Assembly: GCA_018907035.1 (NCBI GenBank)
Contig: JACCIC010000214.1
Coordinates: forward strand, 310,001 to 374,000
Source: Sycobia sp. Sy_11
Taxonomy: Eukaryota > Arthropoda > Insecta > Hymenoptera > Epichrysomallidae
Direction of reading: 5' to 3'
Length of the DNA stretch: 64,000 bases
Part shown: positions 21,804 through 32,441 of the stretch, one piece after another
Position numbering within the stretch: position 1 is the stretch's first letter
Layout of the letters: every line of letters begins with the position of its first letter
Notes under the pieces: model-generated
Databases searched by the model: none
The model's input: the letters and a program-made list of their open reading frames with translations, nothing else
What the model was told of the DNA's origin: nothing
Made by a program: the position numbers and the translations under genes

Positions 21804-24230
21804 CGTAGAAAGGGTTAAGTGACAAAAAAAAAAACGCTAAAACCAAACGGAGACACAGGATATTCCAAGCTGCGAAAAGCTGGGTAAGACTATATTGTTT
21901 CTCTGCGCGTGTAGTGGAAATATGAAGTATCAAGGGCGCGCGTTAAAGCGAGAAGGAGATATAAACCGCTGCTTACAAGACGAGGAATCACAAGATTATG
22001 CTATTAATCCGCAGGTATACTCGAAGATCAATCGATGCTTCATTGGTTATAAATACCTGCCGAAGCACTGGGTATTATCGAATGAATAATGAACGGTAAT
22101 GCGCGCGTGGGTTTTATTTTCAGCAGGCTACCGTTGCATACCGAGTCGCTATGCGCAAAGGCGTCGACGGGGGCGCCAATTATCTAAAGAAACTTCATAG
22201 ACAAATCTCGGCTGCGTGCGATAAGAATCGCAATATCAAACTCCCGTATCGCTCGTTGAAATATCGATTTGTATTTTATATGACCGTGTCGTGCTTCGTT
22301 ATAGTCTCCGTGGCCGAATACATTTATCAAATGATTCCCGATCACCTTGTTAGTGGCGAAAAAATTACCGAGACTATTTTTTCTTTCCGAAGCCAAATTA
22401 TGATAAATGATTAAGCGATCAGGTAGCTGACACGCCCAGCGCTACTGAACTTTGAATGAAGCATAATTCGTCTGCCCCGGCCGAGCTTCGACAAATAAAA
22501 CGAGCCTTCGCAAAAGGATGAAGCCCGACGATGACGTAAGCGCGAATGAAGCGAGAAGCTTGAAGAAAGGCAGCAAAAAGAGGTGAAGAAGAAGAGGTTT
22601 CTTTAACACCCAAAACAAATTGTTGTGTATTTTGATTGTTCTTTTCCTTTTTTTTTTCTCATACAGATGTTTGCTCGATAATTTCATTCCCCCCCCCCCA
22701 TGTACGAGTCAAACTTTGCACGAACAATTAAACGATACTATCGACAAGTTGACGGGTTATATTTATATATGCGAGGCGCGCTATGATTGTTGGCAGCTCG
22801 GTTGATACGCGGTGCACGGTCGGTTCTAACATTGCCGCTGTCAACTTAGCTCGCGGAACTCGAATATACGTCGAAGGATCAATAAAAATAGCGCATTAAT
22901 GAGAAATTTAATATTTCGAGATAATACCAATGACACTATGTAACTCCATTATTCTTACATTTGATTATCGTTATATATTTATATCAATCTAGGAATTGTA
23001 GCAAATGCAGGAATATCGGATATTTTAATTTACTGAGCCACGAATGAAAATATTCTGTTTTTGCATAATACATAGCACATTGAAATGTCTTGAGGTGGGG
23101 CGCTTACTTTTAACCAGTGTAATAAACAAAATAATTTCAATTTGGTAATTTGGCGATTACGTTCGCGCGGTTCATGGCGAGCGCTATCATTGGCGCGCTC
23201 GTTTGAAGCGCGGCGCACGAACGAGCGGGGGATACTTGAAGAGTATCGTATGCGATACGAATCTATATGCCCTCATTTCCTCTCGCGCTGAATTTCGCGC
23301 GTGATCGCCGTCGGCGAATCGCTCGCTCGTGACAGGTTGAAGGATCTGGCTGCGCCTGTGGCGGAACGCGCGCTGTCGACGAGCGCGCCGGGCTTTAATG
23401 GTATCATTTAAGTCCGAGATCGGCGATAACGATGTTCCAATGGATCTTTTTGGCTTGCGTCAATTGCCATTCGACGATGACGCAGATGTCGTGACGTGCA
23501 GGGTCTCTTGTTGTGAATTGGACCTTTTTTTCGCCGCTTGTTAGGCGAGATTAACGCGGGAGTGGAATAGATCCGGAACTATGGACCGATCGTTATTTTA
23601 TAAATTTTACAGCTAACACAAAATTCTCATGCCTACGGGACAGCGAATATCTCCTGCCAATCGGATGACAATCGTTGCTCAATAGGTCATTTAACGGACA
23701 ATATCTGTACAAAGTAGAGAACAATAGTAGCGTCACTTTTACATTAAGAAGCATAGTAAATTGTACAATGACGCTACTTAAATCGAGTCTGATATTATTT
23801 ATCTTCCAATAGATGGATGGATTAGAATACTGGAGATAAATGCAAGGATTTTTGCTTTTTTGTCATTAGTTACAATTACTGTCTATTCTTACTAATCTTT
23901 ACCTGTTCTTTAAATTTGTTTAGAAGTATTTTCTGCTAATTTCTTTAGAAGTGGTATACTAATTTAGCCTTTCAAACCTTCTTCGTTAAAAGAATTAACA
24001 AACTATTATCTTTTAATTAGTGAACTTTTTACATGGGGGGGGGGTTTCTTGTTTACATTCAGGGTGCAAGACGAACGAGTTGCACAAAGGAACATAGAGA
24101 AGAGCATAATTCAAAAACCATCGTTTTGTTTGCGATTTCTCTTACTGAAATTAAGAACCAGTTTTGAAACCGCATCTGGGAATGGAATTCAAATGTTGCT
24201 TCGCTGAAATTTTATATTAAACATGGTAAA

Positions 24231-24233
<3 letters not shown>
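21800..24233. other. Mixed unique sequence with a weak two-exon gene candidate
   Basis: Frames at 21895-22014 and 22124-22414 can be joined in phase 0 across a 109-base putative intron (GTATAC donor, TTTTATTTTCAG acceptor). This gives a 136-codon protein with one hydrophobic segment. The donor is poor and the product is unrecognised, so it is left as a candidate. CG-rich sequence near 23150-23400 holds no supported gene. A hairpin lies at 23726-23778. Confidence 0.3.
23726..23778. repeat. Short inverted repeat (hairpin)
   Basis: AGTAGCGTCA at the left pairs perfectly with TGACGCTACT at the right. Pairing continues imperfectly for several more bases, leaving a loop of about 12-15 bases. The stem is shorter than in most microRNA precursors. 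Confidence 0.7.

Positions 24234-24272
<39 letters not shown>
24234..24272. repeat. (AT)n microsatellite
   Basis: A perfect array of about 19 AT units. Confidence 0.97.
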
Positions 24273-24275
<3 letters not shown>

Positions 24276-25639
24276 CATAAAATTTATGGAAAATAAGAGT
24301 CAAAATTTAACTTAAATAATATGAGAATATATATCTCTAAATGTTTTCATGATTTCAGAAACGTTTTTTCTTCTTTTAATTTTAATTCGATGGCAGGCTT
24401 TAAATGGCGCGGCCGTAAAAGCATCGGGTTTGTTTAGTTCCCGGCAAAAGCTGAAGTTTTTTTACCCTCGCGCGAGATTGCTCAATGGCTCGAGTTCGTG
24501 TTCCCGTCGTTTTTGAAATTTTGGGCTACGTTTTTATGTTACCTATACTGTAAATAAAGTGCCATCCACCTGAACGATAAAGGAAACGATATGCCGTCGA
24601 AGTTGCCGTTGACGCTTCGACGAAAGATGCTGCATCGGATAACCGAGCGAAAACCAAAGTTAAGTAAGCGAGGAAAAAAAACAAGCTTTGATTCCACTTG
24701 GGAGACTCGAGAGGTCAGCGTAACTTCAGAGTCAAGCTCCGTGTCCCGATTGAATGAAGTGACCGAAAATTGCTTCGGTAATATTTAAAGGTAACTTTTC
24801 TCAAATTTGCTTCTTCCTCGTTGGATCTTCAAACTTACTTCAATACTGAGAAATCAACAATGATAATACATCACAAGTAAACTATCGGTCAATTTTTCGA
24901 TCACAATAACAAGGTGTTCGGCCTGGATCGGTTAAAGATTCGCGATCTAAAGATAATCAATTGCAAATTCAAACATAAACGATCCGTCGCAAATAATTCG
25001 AAAGGGCCCCCGGCAAAAATCGAAAGTCATACTCTCTATAGAAAGGTTGGATCGCGTTCCTCGTATTCGAGCGGCTTTCTGACATTTTTTGTCTCAATTA
25101 ACGCAGATTTTAACCTGGAAACTGCCACTGAAATCCTCGCCTTCGACGGAACTTGCTTTCACGATGCTCTCGAGATTCATCAGCGCGACGGATCAACGTA
25201 ACGAGCCATAAGTATTTTCTACACTTAAGGATATCCAGAACTGCGGCGATAAAAACAAAAACGGCAAAAATGAAAAAAATAAAAAAAAAAAAAAAACAAA
25301 AAATCACCACTCCCATATCTTCAAACACTTTAGCGGAATTGAGTTAATGCGTATAAGAGTTTGAAGATCTCGCTTACGGACGCGCGAGCGAGAGGCGTAT
25401 CGCAATTACGCTCTTTTTGCTTTTTGACCCGGCACCCACTTTTCCCTCGGCGCGCGCCCGCGCGTTATAATTAAGATAGGCGTTTCCAAAGTATGTCGAG
25501 CCAAAAAGCCAAATAAGAGGGACCCGACGACGACGGGTGTATATACTTTATTCATGAGTTGACAATGAGAAGCGTGGGCCGGCCGCGGGGACGCGCGGCG
25601 CCGTCGAAGAACCGAGGGGAGGCGCTCGCCAAAACAGGA
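24273..25639. other. Unique sequence, no gene supported
   Basis: The plus frames at 24591-24788 (65 codons, Lys/Arg/Ser-rich) and 24914-25201 (95 codons) show no motif I recognise and no clear splice sites. An A run lies near 25278-25310. The sequence turns CG-rich near 25380-25620. Confidence 0.45.
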
Positions 25640-25765
25640 TAAAGCAAAAAAGCAAAAAAATAAAAGAACAAAAAAATTAAAAAAAAAAAATAAATAAATA
25701 AATAAAAAATAAAGAAAAAGGAGAAAAAAACAGACTGGCAGACGAACGAAAAAACAAGCAGATGA
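25640..25765. repeat. A-rich tract
   Basis: Long A runs broken by single C, G and T bases, including TAAA/AAAT repeats. It could be a decayed poly(A) tail or simple A-rich sequence. The Phe-rich minus ORF across it is an artefact. Confidence 0.85.
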
Positions 25766-25849
25766 AGCAAAAAAACACGCAGAAGAAAAGGCGAGAAAGA
25801 TCGACCCAGGACGAAGAATGTGTATTCTCGAGAAGCGGGGTGCACTTTT

Positions 25850-25850
<1 letters not shown>

Positions 25851-25882
<32 letters not shown>

Positions 25883-25884
25883 TA
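25851..25884. repeat. (TACA)n-(TA)n repeat
   Basis: About six TACA units followed by a short TA run. Confidence 0.9.
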
Positions 25885-25952
25885 CACTGTAACTTCTTTG
25901 GTAAACACTCGGCTACCTCTTTGCATTCCACCCGACCCATATTTCTAACTGA

Positions 25953-25955
<3 letters not shown>

Positions 25956-25996
<41 letters not shown>
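25956..25996. repeat. (CT)n microsatellite
   Basis: A perfect CT array of about 20 units. More CT-rich sequence follows at 26108-26250. Confidence 0.97.
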
Positions 25997-25999
<3 letters not shown>

Positions 26000-27804
26000 T
26001 TGCTGCTTTTTTGTTTGCTCGTATTTTATACTGCACTATGTGTATACTTGTTGTATTTTACTTAATTTTGTATCTGATGCATGGAAATAAATCTACATAC
26101 ATCTACATCTCTCGCTCTGCCTCTCCCCCCTCTCTCTCTCTCGCTCCTTCCTCTGACTTTTTCTCTTCGTTTTGCCTCTTCCCTTCTACTCCGCCACGTT
26201 ATCAACCGTTTTAAACTCTCCTTTTCCCACTAGCACTTTGCCTTCCTTTTTCCCAGTCTCCTTTGCACGCACGGCCAAAAATTTGCATATTACCGTCGGA
26301 GAGGATTGAAGTTTCAACATAGATATTTATATGCATGCTTCACATACCATCCGTTGCAGATCCTCATTCCAAAGTATACACACAAAATTCTATAAAACTA
26401 TCATTAAATTGCCGCGTGTATTTCTTCGTTCGAATATTTTATAAATATTATCGGTAAAGAACTTGTTCCCAATGTTTATATTTTTAATCTCCAATTGTGA
26501 CGAAAAAAAAAGAACCGCAAACGAGAGACCAGAAATAATACGGGGAGTCGTTCGATAATAAATATTTTTAGTCTCAGACGACAAATCTCCATTTATACGA
26601 CCGTCTATATTCATAATGTATAGTTGGGAAATAATAGAACCAAATTATAGATTTTTCTTTAAAAAAAAAAAACACGCACACAGAAACTCGCAATTTCTTA
26701 ATTAAATATAATTTAATGCGATACGAACATAAAACAATCCGCCTGATTCTCATCTTAACCTTTCTACTTCATTATCGATTTGCTTTTGCAATTAACATCT
26801 TTTAAAAATCAGCAAACACACACACACACGCAATAGCAAATTAGCTTGGATAATGCTTGAACAAAAAAATCAAGCAGAAGTCTGTTTTGAAAGATGTAAA
26901 AATTTATTTGACGAGATTTACATATATTTGCATCTGCGATTGAGCTTTGGCTACCTCTTTCTGACGCGACTCATCTGTTTTCATCGCGCATCCCCACTCC
27001 TGTACACTAAAAAAAGGTGAAGTTCAAAACAGGATTCCGATTGTACGTTCGGATTAACGTTAAGTTTCCTCATCTATTGAGCATCCTGTCGATATGGAAA
27101 CCGTGATTAACATAACCGGTAATGTAAAAGTAAATGGACACCTTACCAAATTGAATTGTCCGAATATAGTTTTAACACTATTTGTTTACAGTGTAAGTAA
27201 CTTGGTTAATTTTTTCTTTTATTCACGAACCTTATTCTTAATATTTGGGGGAACAACCGATTTAGCAATGAATAAAATGTGTTTGCAAACAGCGAGCTAC
27301 AGAAACTTGGAAAAAACTGTTTTACGAAAAATTATGTATCGATCTTGAAATCGGCGGTTTATTTCAGTGCTGAAAATGTTCACGTCTTTGAAATGCTTTC
27401 GCGGCAATCATAAACTATAAATGGTAATATATAAAAAGGGACAGATATTTTCATCGGCACAGAATCTCCGATACTAGGTGAAAATTTCTATTGCAAATTA
27501 TTAATAACAGGGAAGAAACTTTTCTTTATAAATAAATAGAAAAATGAAAACGAGCGATGCACTGCAACAATTGCCGATAATAGACGTAATTATAATTATT
27601 AGCGAAGAATGTGTATATGAAAATTGTATTATAAATATACTAATCTTCGTATGTAAAAAAATTAAAAAACTGTTATACATCTTTATATCCTTGAAATGTC
27701 CTGGAATCGTGATATCCCCAAGTCTTCTTTCATCTCGATTTTCATCACATAGACCGAACTCCCAGTGGAGAAGCGTGAGAATTAATTAACGTCGGCATCG
27801 ACCA

Positions 27805-27806
<2 letters not shown>
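25997..27806. other. Mixed to AT-rich stretch, no gene supported
   Basis: It starts pyrimidine-rich and becomes AT-rich. One ATG-initiated frame (27094-27192) runs to an AGT-GTAAGT donor-like site (see findings). No domain or partner exon supports it. Confidence 0.45.

Positions 27807-27853
<47 letters not shown>
27807..27853. repeat. (AT)n microsatellite
   Basis: A perfect array of about 23 AT units. Confidence 0.97.
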
Positions 27854-27856
<3 letters not shown>

Positions 27857-28960
27857 TTCAAATATATGTCAAAATTTCCGCTCGATATTTTTCTGGATTC
27901 CACTTCACGCCAACTGCTCGTTACATAACACAATGCCATTGTCCACCGATACGTGTACAATTAAAATTTTTTCTCAATTCAGTCCTCTATCATTATCGGC
28001 CTGCATTATTGCACAGGGGGAGAGGGGGGAGGGGGAGGAGGATCGCGCTTCGTTCGTTACTTTAATGCAGCCTTCGTCGCGCTCGTGGCATCGACGCAAA
28101 AGGGAAACGGTGCCCTTTTCTTTTTTTTTTTTTTTTTTACGATCGCTAGAACAATCGGCCGTAAATACGAGGCGCGCGTATATACAAATTTAAGATTTTA
28201 TAATTGGCGCTCCAACGCGTCAACTTTACGGCGCGTCAGGTAATCGTAAATAAAACTTTCGTATCCATTCGGTGTATGTAATTACACGGTACCGCGGCAT
28301 GTTTACACGTGTCGCGGGTACCCTTCTGTGGTAGAAAGATGGATTTTTATTCGAACGGAGGCCAAATAAAAAAAAAAAAAAAAAGAATAAAGAAAGAAAG
28401 AAAACCAAATCGCTTTCGACTATCTCTTTAGCGGCAGTGTCAAATATGCATTAAAATAATGCCTATATGCGCATAGATCACTGTAAAATACGGAATAATA
28501 TCTTATTACTGCTATAGAAAAGAGCTCGCTATGTAGCGCGACAATTGCCAATTCTTTTAGCAATTCAGAAATTTTTAGCCCTCTTTGGTTCTCCTCATAC
28601 CCAACATTTTTTAATGTACCTACATCCCTGCCCTGAAATTCTCAGTGCGCACAATATATCGATCTTTTCCGTCAGTCAATGTAACGCGGCTCTTAGTCGG
28701 TTGATCCCGCTAAAAACAGAAGAAGAAAAAAGAATGCTCGTATGCAGAAATCTCTCTATGGATCAGTAATCATGGGATGCGATTAACCGATCGGCCGGTA
28801 CCTCTAATGATTCGTCGTCGTTGAAAAACCACGCAACGGAAAAGCCAGCGAGATCGGCGAGAACTCGAAGATTCCTATAAACGTACCGGGTGCCATGGCT
28901 AAAAAAAAAATTCGCAGTTCTCAGCGAGTTCTCGTGGTCATATTATTGAGGTTTCCACCT

Positions 28961-28962
<2 letters not shown>
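27854..28962. other. Mixed unique sequence, no gene seen
   Basis: It contains a purine-rich G block at 28015-28045, a T run at 28122-28139, an A run at 28368-28384 and CG-bearing unique sequence. No supported frame. Confidence 0.5.

Positions 28963-29018
<56 letters not shown>
28963..29018. repeat. (CT)n microsatellite
   Basis: A perfect CT array of about 28 units, among the longest in the window. Confidence 0.98.
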
Positions 29019-29021
<3 letters not shown>

Positions 29022-29554
29022 GTACTCGAGAAAGCCAATAAAGCGAATAACGGACCCAATGCCAGACGCTGAGATTCCGCGCACGTGGGTACGCGCCTAA
29101 TAAGAGCCCATAGGAGACCAGTGAGGATCGGCGCGCCGCGAGCAATCGGCACGTGCACGGGCAATTTTTCTAGCGTAACACGACAATGCGAGCACGTAAA
29201 ATTACATCTATCGGTAATGTTAATATTAATACTATTATATTATTTAATATTATTTAATACTATTTCGCTTCTCAAACACGCCTCCGCGTAAAATGCGTAC
29301 CCCGCCAAAAATTTGTCAGTGAGCACAAAATTTTAAATATATATCTACAAAGGTATAAAGAAGGCACGGGCCAAAGTGCTGATTTACGTATTTACCATCG
29401 ACTAATTTGTATCCCTTTACCTTGGTGTACATTCTCGCGCGCGCGTTTATTTCCGAATATGGCTAATTAAACCCTTGAAGTATTTTAATTTGATAGAAAT
29501 GTATAGCCAGTTGATAATACTTTCGGCCATAAATTTTATATACCAATGATAATA

Positions 29555-29555
<1 letters not shown>
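29019..29555. other. Unique sequence, no gene seen
   Basis: CG-containing sequence becoming AT-rich. No supported frame. Confidence 0.5.

Positions 29556-29611
<56 letters not shown>
29556..29611. repeat. (AT)n microsatellite
   Basis: A perfect array of about 28 AT units. Confidence 0.98.
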
Positions 29612-29613
<2 letters not shown>

Positions 29614-30408
29614 AAATTTAATGAAAACTTTTTTTATACATAAAAATGACAATTGGAAACAGTTACATCGTTTCGCAAAATACGTCTCTTATATTACATT
29701 CTCAAGACCGTATCGACGGGCCAAGACAGATTGAGAAAGCCAATGAATAATCTTTTTAATTGATATCGAGCAATTACGCGGGATTTCCATTCAATAGCAT
29801 CGTCAAAGATGGATTTATCCAGTAAAGCGACCTTACGACAATCCTGATGTCGAATGTAATGCATACGTCACAAAATTCATAGCTACGATTAATATGGCAC
29901 ATTGTATGCAATAAAACGATTTGTGAATAAATATCGTTATCGAATCGAACTGATTGCGAAAAATCTGAACGTCGCGAAATACGGCATATACGTATTCTGG
30001 GATAAGGAGAGAAAACCTCCTGGCATTGCGTGTCGTAACCATCGTCAGTTACGTAATTTATTATAGAGCGAACCCGCAACCTCTCTAGATCCCATCCTCT
30101 CTTTCTCTCTCTCTCTCTTCTCCCTCACTCCAATACAGAACTGTTTATCGCTCGCACAAGAATGAGTCACTTATATACATATATGTATGTATATACATTT
30201 GTGCTTGTATGCAGTATAAAGCTTTTCTCCCCCCCCCCTCGCCGACCATAAATTTGTACCCTATACAGAGACAAGCCTAATTAGGATGCAGTCGCGGGCA
30301 AAAGAAGCGCGAGGCGGCGGTCGTTCGCATTCCTCGGGCTCGCGCGCGAACTTAGCAGGCGAAAAAAGAGATATGGAGCAGCGACCCGCTGGCTCGTCGC
30401 TTGCGTTC

Positions 30409-30443
<35 letters not shown>

Positions 30444-31637
30444 AACAATAAACAAAACAAAAGGAGCGGAAAAAAAACAGAAACAAGAACAAAAACAAAA
30501 CAGAACGCCGGCTAGGGAGGCGCAAAAAATTGTTTGTTTCTCGCTCGTGCTCGTGCGCGCGTCGCGCTGGAATTTTTATTTACGTCTGTGTTGCGTTGTC
30601 CTCGTGCACGGCTCGCGGCGCGGCGCCTCGCGCTTACGCATTGTCCGCCTGTTGTGCGCGCTTTCGGAGCGGCGCGACAATAGAGACGCGCGGTTATCAG
30701 TCGGTTCAAAAATATTCAAGATTGTTTCGTATTTAATGTGCCTTATATATTCAGTCATAATAAACTTTGTGCACGCGTAGAATAACAATAAATGACGAGT
30801 ATTGTTTGTTTCATTAGAAACAGGTTGGATATTATATATATCGCTATTTTGAGGCAGAGCTAATGCAATAAAGTGTCACGCCAATATTGGCGAACAATTC
30901 AAGAAGTCGGTTGTTTTTTTATATGTCTTTAAAAACCTGGTTTTAATATCTTCAACTCTTTAATCCATTAAATTTAGAGTATTTTAACGTATTTTAACTG
31001 CTCTTTGCGAATATATTACCCGAATTACTTATATTACAGAAGTCATTATTTCATAAAATATGTCGGTATTAAAAAAATATACAAATTGTTTTTAACTTTC
31101 TATTCATTTCATAAACTTTACCATTCGTCTCAATTTAACTATTTTAAAATACATTTGTTTAGTATAGTCTTTGCATTGTGTTTATACAGTTATCTACTAT
31201 CAGCCGTTTCACCTGTATATATCTCTTGTAAACTTAGGATTCTGAAACTGTAAAATTTAAATCGTTTGTCTTTAGTGAAAATTCAGCTAGAAAATTAATC
31301 ACCTAGACTCTGAGTTCAATTATTATATCCAAGATATTTGAGGTTGTAATCAAAATCCGAATCAAGTGGAAAAATTCAAATTTTCTGCATTTTATAAAAA
31401 TTGTAGCAATGTCAAATTTAAGTAATCAAAATTGCAATTGTAACAATTGATTTAAAAAAAAATTCCTTAAGATTGACTTACAATAACATTTTTCGGAAAG
31501 CTTTGGCGGAAGTGAATCACAACGCCACGCTTTATTACGAGATAAAGCTTTGCGCGAAATTCGTCACATCAGGGTGCAATACTCGATTTTTCATTAGCTT
31601 TTGAGATAAAATTGTACGTGATAATAGCGCGACTTAC
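29612..31637. other. Sequence downstream of the 31.6 kb exon donor, no further exon identified
   Basis: If the minus-strand exon at 31638-32441 is real, this is its downstream intron, starting with GTAAGT at 31637. It contains a CG-rich patch (30290-30700), a poly(A) run and AT-rich filler. The minus ORF 29774-30079 (101 codons) is unassigned. A TCAGTC initiator-like word on the plus strand sits at 30697-30702, at the edge of the CG-rich patch. Confidence 0.4.
30413..30441. repeat. Poly(A) run with A-rich continuation
   Basis: A run of 29 A residues followed by A-rich sequence to about 30510. It could be a retroposed tail on the plus strand, but no upstream retroelement was recognised. Confidence 0.9.
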
Positions 31638-32200
31638 CCCCTTCCTTCTTCACCGGCCTGTCGACGACGCCGCCTGCCTTGGGCCCGTCGGATCTGGCGC
31701 TCGCCGTCCCCAGCGTCGTCCCCAGCAGCAGCAGCAGCAGTAGCAACAGCAGCGGCAGCAGCGTCGGCGACGTCGACGCCGAGCACCTCGCCGGCCAGTG
31801 CAGCCAGCCCCCGCCGCCGCGGCCCCTCGACCGGGGCGGGCCCCATCTGACGACGCTGCTCGCGCAGCTCGCCCGTCCGCGCCAGCGCGCCTCGGCCGCC
31901 GCGTCCGCCGCCCGCAGCACCTCCTCGTCCTCGTCGGCCGGCCTCGCCTCCTCGGCGCCGCCGGCCCGCAGGCGCAGGCAGAGGGCGCACCGGCCCTCCT
32001 CGCGCTCGGCGGGCCGGTCGAGCCGCGCGCCGCCGCAGGGGCAGCTGCGCTGCCGCGTCTCCATGCCGCGCTCGCTCGCGCTCGCGCTCCCGCTCCCGCT
32101 CCCGCTCCCGCTCCTCGCCGTCCTCCCGGCGCTCTGCCCGCTGCTGCTGGTAGCCGCTCGCGGGGCGCCGCCGCTGTCCTCCTGCTCCGGCTGCTGGGCC

Positions 32201-32242
<42 letters not shown>

Positions 32243-32441
32243 AGCCTCAGTGCCGCATGGCGCGGCGGCCCTACTGGCGACGGGGCATGCCCGGCTACCG
32301 CCGAAGGGGGCGCCTCGCTAGTGGGCCCGGGCTCGGGGCCCCTGGCGCATGGCGGGCACGCTCTAGGGGGCCCGCTGTCGCTGCGGGCGGCTGTCTTCCG
32401 GGAGCGATGACGATTCCTTCGTCGGGGGGCTGCGTCGCATA
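31638..32441 (-). CDS. Internal or first coding exon of an unidentified protein
   Basis: On the minus strand the exon is preceded by the acceptor TTTCTTCCTGCCTTTCAG and followed by GTAAGTCG. Only one of the three minus frames is open along all 804 bases: two bases, 267 codons and one base, so phases 1 and 1. Along those codons the product has an Arg/Pro-rich start, Q13 at residues 67-79, Gly-Ser and Ala-Ser alternation around 105-122, and a Met at 126 (32062-32064). Four Cys follow in a CPC and CALC arrangement, then an acidic/Ala stretch, then LLPLLLLLLLLLLG near 227-240. That segment ends in TASA, a plausible signal-peptidase site. The leucines use CTG, TTG and CTA codons, so they are not purely a slipped repeat. 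Translation may start upstream, or at Met 126 with the hydrophobic segment as a signal anchor. GC content is very high. No domain is recognised and partner exons were not found. Overlapping plus-strand frames (31679-32445) lack comparable splice sites. Confidence 0.55.
32202..32242. repeat. (CTG)n/(CAG)n array inside the minus-strand exon
   Basis: About 13 pure units that encode polyglutamine in the supported minus-strand frame. It is a likely site of length polymorphism. Confidence 0.95.
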
